Made by a program: the position numbers and the translations under genes
In this document: one piece after another, positions 6,945-13,072 of the stretch
Numbering within the stretch: the stretch's first letter is position 1
How the letters are laid out: every line of letters starts with the position of its first letter
Source of the DNA: JBEIFW01 sp046081125
GTDB lineage: Bacteria > Actinomycetota > Acidimicrobiia > Acidimicrobiales > Ilumatobacteraceae
Direction of reading: 5' to 3'
NCBI GenBank assembly: GCA_046081125.1
Contig: JBJTVH010000102.1
Location: forward strand, 1 to 64,000
Length of the DNA: 64,000 bases
Notes under the pieces: model-generated
Told to the model about the DNA's origin: nothing
Database searches by the model: none
The model's input: only the letters and a program-made list of their open reading frames with translations

Positions 6945-8260
6945 GGCTCGACCACCTCGCCGGAGCGCGCGTCGCCGTCTGGGGTGCCGGGCGCGAGGGT
7001 CGGGCCGTCGTCGAGGCCCTCCCACCCGACGTGGCGCTCACGATCGTCGACGACCGGCCCGACAGCGAGGCCGTGCGCGCCCTGGCGAGCTCCCACGGCG
7101 CCACCGTGCGACGCCCGGCCGAACTGCTCGACCGCCCGACCGTCGACCTGGTCGTACGTTCGGCCGGGGTATCGGTGCACGGCCCCGTGCTGCGGGCGCT
7201 GCGCGCCGCCGGCGTCCCGGTGACCAGCCTCCTCGACCTCTGGCTGCACCACGGCGCCCCTGCGACCGTGGTGGCGATCACGGGCACGAAGGGGAAGAGC
7301 ACCACCTCGCTGCTCGTCCACGGCCTCCTCGACGCCGCCGGGGTGCGTGTCGGCCTCGCCGGGAACATCGGCGTCCCGGTCAGCCAGATGCCGCCCTGCG
7401 ACGTGGCCGTGGTCGAGGTGTCGAGCTACCAGGCGGCCGACCTCACCCGGTCGCCGACGATCGGGGTGCTCACCAACCTCGACGTCGACCACCTCCCGTG
7501 GCACGACGGCCGGGTCGAGCAGTACTGGACCGACAAGCTGAACCTTTTCGCGCACGACGGGCTGCGCGCGCTGCTGCTCGGCGTTGACGAGCTGCCGACC
7601 CTCGTGCCAGTCGAGCGCACCCGGTGCCGGTGGCCACGCGAGGCCGACCTCGTTGCGCGTCACGGCGCCCTGTGGGGTGGCGCCACCCCGCTCGTCGAGC
7701 TGCGCGCCACCCCGCTCGCCCCGGACCAGCTGGCCGGCAACCTTGCAATCGCCGCACGCGCTGCCGAGGAGGCCCTCGGGCGACGGCTCACCGTCGACGA
7801 GTTCGCTGCGGCGGTCACCGGATTCCGTCTGCCGCCCGGCCGGCTCGAGGTGGTCGCCACGCGCGACGGCGTGCGGTTCGTGAACGACGTCCTGGCCAGC
7901 AACCCCTTCGCCGCAGCCGCCAGCCTGCGCGCCCACGCCGACCGGCCGGTGCTGCTCATCGCCGGCGGCGACGACCGGTTCGTCGAGCCGGATGACCTGC
8001 TCGCTGCCATCGCCGCCCACGGCCGCGTCCGCGCGGTGTACGCGATGGGGCCGGCCGGACGCCGGTGGCAGGCTGCGCTCGTCGGCGTCGCCGACGTGAC
8101 CGTGCTCGACGACGACGTGGCCACGGCGGTGGCCCTGGCCCGGGGCCGGGCCCACCCCGGCGATGTCGTGCTGTTCGCCCCGGGCGCCCCGACCACCCCG
8201 GCGGTGGGCGACTGGGAGGCGCGCGGCGCCGCCTTCCGGGCCGCCGCCGACGCCCGATAG
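6941..8260 (+). CDS. murD2: UDP-MurNAc-L-alanine--L-glutamate ligase
   Basis: This 439-residue Mur ligase has an N-terminal Rossmann part (VAVWGAGREGRAVV), the ATP-binding P-loop GTKGKSTTS at about residues 115-123, and the central motifs EVSSYQAADL and TNLDVDHLPWHDG. The C-terminal domain has LPPGRLEVVATRDGVRFVND and a FAPGAPTTPAVGD end, where classical MurD has LSPACASFDQF. It would add L-Glu to UDP-MurNAc-L-Ala in the cytosol, with the upstream epimerase producing the D-Glu form. GTG start and 4-base overlap with murL imply coupling. L-Glu specificity is inferred from pairing with murL. Confidence 0.82.
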   Translation: MRLDHLAGARVAVWGAGREGRAVVEALPPDVALTIVDDRPDSEAVRALASSHGATVRRPAELLDRPTVDLVVRSAGVSVHGPVLRALRAAGVPVTSLLDLWLHHGAPATVVAITGTKGKSTTSLLVHGLLDAAGVRVGLAGNIGVPVSQMPPCDVAVVEVSSYQAADLTRSPTIGVLTNLDVDHLPWHDGRVEQYWTDKLNLFAHDGLRALLLGVDELPTLVPVERTRCRWPREADLVARHGALWGGATPLVELRATPLAPDQLAGNLAIAARAAEEALGRRLTVDEFAAAVTGFRLPPGRLEVVATRDGVRFVNDVLASNPFAAAASLRAHADRPVLLIAGGDDRFVEPDDLLAAIAAHGRVRAVYAMGPAGRRWQAALVGVADVTVLDDDVATAVALARGRAHPGDVVLFAPGAPTTPAVGDWEARGAAFRAAADAR

Positions 8261-8283
8261 TGACAAATCCCGATCGGATTAGT

Positions 8284-8289
8284 TAGGAT
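8284..8289 (+). promoter_or_regulatory. -10 hexamer TAGGAT
   Basis: TAGGAT lies in a relatively AT-rich stretch and ends 7 bases before the GTG at 8297. A GTGACA-like element starts at 8261, slightly over 17 bases upstream. It is the best-looking promoter between murD2 and the next genes. Confidence 0.5.
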
Positions 8290-8296
8290 TCGGGCC

Positions 8297-8461
8297 GTGA
8301 CGGCAACGGCCCTGCCCCGTGGACGCAACGACGATCGTTCCAGCGCCGGCGGCTACCCGTGCTGCGACGTGCCGGTCACCCCCAGCGACCTGTCGGCCGG
8401 GCTCTCGGTGATCGGCGCCTGGCTCACCCGGGCGCTGCGGTCGGTCACGCCTCGTCGTTGA
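8297..8461 (+). CDS. Possible 54-residue small protein
   Basis: A GTG directly downstream of a good TAGGAT hexamer opens a 54-codon frame with a vicinal Cys pair (GGYPCCDVPV), a short amphipathic stretch (LSAGLSVIGAWLTRAL) and a basic tail (TPRR). Its last 17 bases overlap the 3' end of the convergent AhpD-like gene. I do not recognise a family. The promoter placement is the main support, and it could be an untranslated leader or noise. Confidence 0.3.
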   Translation: MTATALPRGRNDDRSSAGGYPCCDVPVTPSDLSAGLSVIGAWLTRALRSVTPRR

Positions 8462-9008
8462 ACGGCACGATCGTCGGGTTGGGCACGCCGAGGGCGTGCA
8501 CGAGCTGGCCCATCGAGATGAACTGCGCCACGGTGAAGGCCATCTCCATGAACTCCTCAGGGGTGAACGCCTCGAGCATTGCGTCGACGTCGGCCTGCGA
8601 GCAGGTGGCCGGCCGTTGGTGCATCAGCTCGGCGTAGCGAACGGCGAGCCGTTCGCGGGGCGTCAGGTCTTCCACGTCACCGAGCTGGATCCGCTCGGCG
8701 GTGTCGTCGTCGAACAGGGGCCGACCGGACCGGTCGGCGAAGCGGCCGTGAAGTCAATAGTGGCAGCCGTTGAGCTGTGCGATGCGCAGCCGGGCCGCCT
8801 CCTTGGTACGCACCTCGACGGTGCCGCCGAACAGCAGCGGCCAGTAGAACTTCGTCCACGCCACGAACCACTTGGGGGCGTGGCCGAGCGTGCGCACCCA
8901 CCGCGGGTCGACCCCACGGTCGATCAGCTCCTGCAGCTCGGGGGTCACCTCCGCGAGCGGCAGCTTGGGGACCGGGATCGGGCAGGCGCGTTCGGCGGCG
9001 GTGGCCAT
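8445..9008 (-). CDS. AhpD-like (carboxymuconolactone decarboxylase family) candidate selenoprotein
   Basis: The reading frame from ATG 9008 to TGA 8445 is continuous except for one in-frame TGA at 8754-8756 (codon 85). Read through, it gives a full 187-residue helical AhpD/CMD-fold protein. It has RTKEAARLRIAQLNGCHY, then the TGA, then LHGRFADRSGRPLFDDD and a normal C-terminal half (LTPRERLAVRYAELMH, and FTVAQFISMGQLVHALG). In this family the motif is CxxC, so TGA replaces exactly the second redox Cys, giving Cys-His-Tyr-Sec, followed by the usual His two residues later. A 7-bp stem with GGTCC loop begins 15 bases after the TGA, fitting a bacterial SECIS. Selenocysteine machinery is not in this window, so Sec insertion is inferred. 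Confidence 0.72.
8720..8738 (-). promoter_or_regulatory. Candidate bacterial SECIS hairpin
   Basis: On the minus strand GCCGACC-GGTCC-GGTCGGC forms a 7-bp perfect stem with a 5-base loop containing GGTC. It starts 15 bases after the in-frame TGA. The loop core resembles the GGUCU loop recognised by SelB in E. coli fdhF, and the distance is within the range known for bacterial SECIS elements. Confidence 0.55.
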
Positions 9009-9017
9009 CGGCGCAGA

Positions 9018-10115
9018 CTAGGGGATGGGTACGTCGTCGAGCAGCGCTGCGACGTCGTGGTCGTCGGCGGCGGTGAAATGCCGCTCGACCATCACCTCGA
9101 TGAGCCGCTCCCCGCGGGCGTTGGCCACGTCGAGCTGCGCGGCGGTGCTCACGAGGCCGAGCCAGCGCAACATCGAGCGCCGGTAGTCCTCCCGCAGCGA
9201 CGCCAGGCCGTAGCCCTGCACCCCGCCTGCCCGCAGACCGTCGTGGTAGCGGGCGACGAGCTGATCTTCGATGCGCCGGCGGTCCTCCACCGGGAGCGAC
9301 CCGGCCACGAAGTAGGCGAGGTCGCTCGCGCCGCGGTAGCGGATGACGCGCTGCCAGTCGACGAACACCGGCCCGCCCTCGGCCGGCATGAGCAGGTTGT
9401 CGAGGCGGAGATCGTTGTGGGACAGGGTGTTGGGGCCATCCACGGCCCACCGGTGGTAGAGCGTCGCGAGCTGCGGGCCGTAGCGTTCGGCGGCCCGGAA
9501 CGCGCCGGCGGGCACGTGATCGCGGAACCGTTCGGCGAACCCGGGGAACGACTCGCGGTACAGCCGTGCCGAGCGGTCTTCCACGCCGTCGTCGAGGGCC
9601 GGCACGAACCCGCACCCCTCGAGCGCCGGGTGCTCCCACCACCGGGCGTGGAGGGTCGCCATCGTGTCGACCACCGCCTCGGCGTCGGCGATCGATGCGC
9701 CGGCCACCTGGTCGACGGGCCGGCTGCCGGTCAGGTCGTCGAGTACGAGCACTGCGAGGCGGGCGTCGGGATCCACGGCGACGTGATGGCACCGCGGCGC
9801 CGGCAGTCCGGGCCCGAAGTGCCGGTAGACCTCGGCCTCGCGCAGGAAGTAGCCCCAGTCGGTGCCCATCCCCTGGTTGCGAGCCCGCCACGGGGGCAGC
9901 TTCACCACCACCGACGACGGGCAGCGCGCAGCGGCCGCAGGCTCGCCGGGTCCGCCGGCGTGCTCGGGCCAGGCGAGCACGACGCGGGCCATCACGCTGA
10001 GCATGCCGACCCCCTCGCCGAAAGTGGTCACCTCGACCACCTCGACCGGCGATCCGAACGCCGCCGAGCACCACGCCGAGGTCAGCTCCTCCGGTCCACG
10101 CGGCACGCGCCCCAT
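9018..10115 (-). CDS. Phosphotransferase / ecdysteroid-kinase-like (APH fold) protein
   Basis: From ATG 10115 the 365-residue product shows the aminoglycoside-phosphotransferase fold. It has an N-lobe strand with PSSVVVKLPP (ATP-anchoring Lys), a hinge VLVLDDL, the catalytic loop SHNDLRLDNLL around residues 232-242 (Brenner motif HxDxxxxN) and a metal-binding VFVDWQ. Members phosphorylate small-molecule hydroxyls or act on acyl-CoA-related substrates, so the substrate is open. It ends 9 bases before the AhpD-like start, so the two are probably cotranscribed. The earlier open frame to 10412 is not protein-like. Confidence 0.8.
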   Translation of the reverse strand: MGRVPRGPEELTSAWCSAAFGSPVEVVEVTTFGEGVGMLSVMARVVLAWPEHAGGPGEPAAAARCPSSVVVKLPPWRARNQGMGTDWGYFLREAEVYRHFGPGLPAPRCHHVAVDPDARLAVLVLDDLTGSRPVDQVAGASIADAEAVVDTMATLHARWWEHPALEGCGFVPALDDGVEDRSARLYRESFPGFAERFRDHVPAGAFRAAERYGPQLATLYHRWAVDGPNTLSHNDLRLDNLLMPAEGGPVFVDWQRVIRYRGASDLAYFVAGSLPVEDRRRIEDQLVARYHDGLRAGGVQGYGLASLREDYRRSMLRWLGLVSTAAQLDVANARGERLIEVMVERHFTAADDHDVAALLDDVPIP

Positions 10116-10137
10116 GCGGCGCAGTCTTGCCGACCGG

Positions 10138-10941
10138 TCAGCCGGTGACGGCCAACGGCTCCGGTTCGCCGGTTTCGGCGAGCTCGGCGCGCCGGGCCGC
10201 CCGGCGCCGGTCCCGCAACGACTTGCGCACCACGAGCACCCAACCGATCGGGACGCACGTCGCGAAGACGAACCACTGCACGGCGTAGGACCGGTGCGGA
10301 CCCTCGCCGAGCGGCGGCATCGGCAGCGGCCGCGGATCGATGGCCGCCACGGTCGGATCCTGGGCCACCAACTCCAGGTACATCGGCGCGAGCGGGTAGC
10401 GGGACTGCTCACCGAGCCGGTCGAGGTCGATCACCCCGGCCTCGGTGAGCACTCCGGCCGGTTCGGCACCGGCGAGCGCCGGGCGTTCCTGGCTGGGCCG
10501 CAACCGCCCGACGACCACCACCGACCCGGCCGGGGCCGCCGGCACGACCTCGGGGCGGCGCCGGTCGGTGCCGGCGGGCAGCCAGCCCCGGTTGACGAGC
10601 ACCCCGGTGCCGTCGGCCTGACGCACCGGTGTGACCACGTGCCAGCCGGGGCGCCCCTCGAGGGGTCGGTCCCGGATCAACACCGTGGCCGTGTCGTCAT
10701 AGGAACCGCGCACGGCCGCCTGACGCCATTCGACCGACGGCTTGTCCACACCGGCGACGAGGACGGCACCGATCTCGGCCGGCGGCTCCATTGACCGGGC
10801 CTCGACGCGGGCATTGAGGGACTGGCGTTCGTCGAGGCGGCGCAGCTGCCACAGCCCGAGGTTGACCATCACGACCACGCCGAGCAGGCACACGACGTGG
10901 AAGACGAGCCAGCGCGGGCTCAGGAGGAACCGGTACACCAC
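10138..10941 (-). CDS. SURF1 family cytochrome oxidase assembly protein
   Basis: The 267-residue membrane protein has a first transmembrane helix at about residues 10-30 (FHVVCLLGVVVMVNLGLWQL) ending in the family's LGxWQLxR signature. A large extracytoplasmic domain follows (RDRPLEGRPGWHVVTP, VLVNRGWLPAG), and a second helix near 215-240 (YAVQWFVFATCVPIGW) contains the conserved YAVQWF. SURF1 proteins help insert heme a / assemble the aa3-type oxidase. No oxidase genes are in the window. It lies 22 bases upstream of the phosphotransferase on the same strand. Confidence 0.92.
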   Translation of the reverse strand: MVYRFLLSPRWLVFHVVCLLGVVVMVNLGLWQLRRLDERQSLNARVEARSMEPPAEIGAVLVAGVDKPSVEWRQAAVRGSYDDTATVLIRDRPLEGRPGWHVVTPVRQADGTGVLVNRGWLPAGTDRRRPEVVPAAPAGSVVVVGRLRPSQERPALAGAEPAGVLTEAGVIDLDRLGEQSRYPLAPMYLELVAQDPTVAAIDPRPLPMPPLGEGPHRSYAVQWFVFATCVPIGWVLVVRKSLRDRRRAARRAELAETGEPEPLAVTG

Positions 10942-10959
10942 CGACGACGGTACCCGGGC

Positions 10960-11589
10960 TCAACGGCCGAAGCGGAGCGTGCCGCCCGGGCCGACCAGGG
11001 CGACGCCAATCGAGGTGACCGGCGCCTCTTCGACCTCAACCGTGTCCAGCCCGAGCGCCGAGAGGGCATGCCGGACCGGACCGGGGTCAGGGGTGCGCAG
11101 CACGAAACGGGTGAGGCGCACGGGGTGGGCGAGGGACCCCGACGGATGCCGCGAGTCGCCCCAATCGATAAGGAACGGCACCAGGCCGTCGAAGGCGGCG
11201 GGCGGCGACGTCAGCGACCAGGCGAGCAACCCGCCGTCGGGGGTGGCGCGTCGCATGGCCTGTGCCGGGCCCGGGTCGTAGCCCGCCGCCCGGGCTGCGG
11301 CGATCACGGCGGGCAGGTCGCTCACTCGGGCCGCCCAGGTGACGAGCACCGGGGCGATCAGATCGTCGATGGCGAACGGGCGCGGGAGCGACGGCGGCGG
11401 CTGGGTCAGGTCCGGACCGATGATCTCGAGGTACGCGCCGTCCCCGAGCCCCACCAAGGTGTTTGCCGTGCCCCGGCCGACGTGCTGTCCGCCGGCGTCG
11501 GGTCGGACCCCGAGGGCATCGGCGACGAAGGCCGTGCCCTCGGCCAGGTCCGGGACGGCGTAGACGAGGTGGTCGAGCCGGGCGTTCAC
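10960..11589 (-). CDS. Glyoxalase-like VOC domain protein
   Basis: The 209-residue product begins at GTG 11589 with ARLDHLVYAVPDL, the first strand and metal-site His of a vicinal oxygen chelate module. AYLEIIGPD follows as the second metal strand, and later LAWSLTSPP and RLTRFVLRTPDP as a second, weaker module. The layout matches the Glyoxalase_3-type subfamily of unknown substrate. The start is chosen because upstream sequence in the frame is low-complexity and overlaps the neighbour. It lies 7 bases downstream of the ferritin-like gene, so probably in one operon. Confidence 0.78.
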   Translation of the reverse strand: MNARLDHLVYAVPDLAEGTAFVADALGVRPDAGGQHVGRGTANTLVGLGDGAYLEIIGPDLTQPPPSLPRPFAIDDLIAPVLVTWAARVSDLPAVIAAARAAGYDPGPAQAMRRATPDGGLLAWSLTSPPAAFDGLVPFLIDWGDSRHPSGSLAHPVRLTRFVLRTPDPGPVRHALSALGLDTVEVEEAPVTSIGVALVGPGGTLRFGR

Positions 11590-11596
11590 GCCCGGC

Positions 11597-12058
11597 TCAG
11601 CAGCAGCCTGCGCCGTCGGTGGTGAGCGCCTCGTAGCAGGCGACGAACCGGCGCAGGCTGTCGCGCTCCTCGGCGATGTACCGGCCGAGCAGCCCACCGG
11701 TGATCGGGTCGATCGTCTTGTCGGTGAACATCGTGTCGAAGATGTCGCGCTCGCGGCACTGGTGCAGGTTGAAGAACTCGAACTTGGCGGCGTCGGGCTG
11801 GTCGCACCGGGCGGCGGCGAGGTTCGCCTCGAGGCGCACGGTCGACTCGGGCCAGCGCACGTCGAAGCCCAGTTCCATGATCCGCTTGCGGAACGCGTGG
11901 TGGTGCTCGGCCTCGCGGGCGGCGACGAACCGCAGCACCTCGGCCACTTCGGCTTTGGGCGTCGTCTCCGCCCACGCCTCGAGCCACACCGAACCTTCGT
12001 GCTCGCCCACGCACACCGCGTTGAGCAGCTTCAGGAACGACGGCTTGTCCTGCGACAT
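11597..12058 (-). CDS. Ferritin-like / rubrerythrin-type helical protein
   Basis: The 153-residue, largely helical protein starts at ATG 12058 preceded by a GAGGAGG-type ribosome site. Acidic/His motifs fit a four-helix diiron bundle: NAVCVGEHEGSVWLEAWAE, REAEHHHAFRKRIMELGF and YIAEERDSLRRFVACYEAL, with E..H pairs on successive helices. It ends in a CC dipeptide. Function (iron binding, oxidase or scaffold) cannot be decided. The downstream VOC gene follows within 7 bases. Confidence 0.6.
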   Translation of the reverse strand: MSQDKPSFLKLLNAVCVGEHEGSVWLEAWAETTPKAEVAEVLRFVAAREAEHHHAFRKRIMELGFDVRWPESTVRLEANLAAARCDQPDAAKFEFFNLHQCRERDIFDTMFTDKTIDPITGGLLGRYIAEERDSLRRFVACYEALTTDGAGCC

Positions 12059-12193
12059 CGATGCCTCCTCGGTCGGTTCCCCCCGGAACCCGACGAACGC
12101 TAGCCGCACCGGGGTTGCCCCGAACCTGCCCGGGCGCTAGCCAGGACGGATGGCTTCGGTGCGCAGCACACTCCAGAGAGCAGAGGTGGCGTG

Positions 12194-12934
12194 ATGGATC
12201 TCGGGATCAGCGGGAAGCGGGCCGCGGTCGCGGCCGGGTCGGCCGGCCTCGGCCTCGGCACGGCGATCGCGCTCGCGAACGAAGGCGTGCACGTCGCGAT
12301 CTGCGGGCGGGACGCAGCCCGGGTGGCCGAGGCCGCGGCCCAGGTGGGGCACGGCTGCGTCGGGCTGGTCGCCGACGTGTCCTCGACGCCGGGCGCCGCC
12401 GGGTTCGTGAACGCGGCGTCCGAGGCCCTCGGTGGCGTCGACATCCTGATCCCCAACGCCGGAGGCCCGAAGCCGGGCACGTTCGCGTCGACGGACCTCG
12501 AGGACTACGAGCCGGCGTTGCGGTTGAACCTGCTGTCCACGGTCGCGATGTGCAAGGCGGCCGTGCCCGCGATGCAGGCGCGGGGCTGGGGCCGAGTGGT
12601 CGCGATCACCTCGGTGTCGGTGCGCCAACCGATCGCCAACCTCATCCTGTCCAACACCGCCCGGGCCGGGGTCACCGGGTTCCTCAAGACGCTCGCGCTC
12701 GAAGTGGCGCGCAGCGGGGTGACGGTCAACTCGGTCCAACCCGGGTACCACCTCACCGAACGCATCAAGGGCCTCGGTCACCCGGCCGACATCGGCCGAG
12801 CCATCCCGGTCGGCTTCGCCGGCGACCCGGGCGATTTCGGCCGGCTCGTCGCGATGCTGTGCAGCGAGCACGCCCGGTTCGTCACCGGTACGCACGTGCC
12901 CATCGACGGCGGGACGTACCTCGGCCTCCAATAG
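12194..12934 (+). CDS. Short-chain dehydrogenase/reductase family protein lacking the catalytic Tyr/Lys
   Basis: The 246-residue Rossmann protein has the SDR dinucleotide loop AGSAGLGLG, DVSS, the NAGG motif (IPNAGGPKPG) and a C-terminal GTHVPIDGGTYLGLQ. The catalytic block reads AITSVSVRQPIANLILSNTARAG: the usual YxxxK is replaced (SNTAR), so the Tyr and Lys are absent while a Ser is retained upstream. A subgroup of SDR proteins in actinobacteria and proteobacteria shares this change. The ATG is preferred to the GTG one codon earlier, with AGAGG about 7 bases upstream. Reductase activity is doubtful without the Tyr/Lys. Confidence 0.8.
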   Translation: MDLGISGKRAAVAAGSAGLGLGTAIALANEGVHVAICGRDAARVAEAAAQVGHGCVGLVADVSSTPGAAGFVNAASEALGGVDILIPNAGGPKPGTFASTDLEDYEPALRLNLLSTVAMCKAAVPAMQARGWGRVVAITSVSVRQPIANLILSNTARAGVTGFLKTLALEVARSGVTVNSVQPGYHLTERIKGLGHPADIGRAIPVGFAGDPGDFGRLVAMLCSEHARFVTGTHVPIDGGTYLGLQ

Positions 12935-13072
12935 CCCGCCGCCGGCGCCGGATGAAACCACGGGCGTTCGCTGTTCGGCAAGAACGTCTCTGCGTCGTCA
13001 CGACCGCTGCAACGCCTCCTCAAGCAGCCGATCAAGGACGTGCGCCTCCCCAGAGAGGCGCCCCCTCACCCC

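Noticed and set aside
5439..8266. Long minus-strand frames opposite murL and murD2
   Set aside because: No recognisable motifs, Arg/Gly-rich; the plus strand genes have clear catalytic motifs and overlap in operon fashion.
8276..8290. ATTAGTTAGGAT stretch resembling half of an IdeR/DtxR box
   Set aside because: Only one half is recognisable and it coincides with the TAGGAT promoter hexamer, so the similarity is likely coincidental.
8754..8756. In-frame TGA read as an ordinary nonsense mutation splitting the AhpD-like gene
   Set aside because: It falls precisely on the redox Cys codon, both halves are undamaged and a SECIS-like hairpin follows, which makes a random nonsense change less likely.
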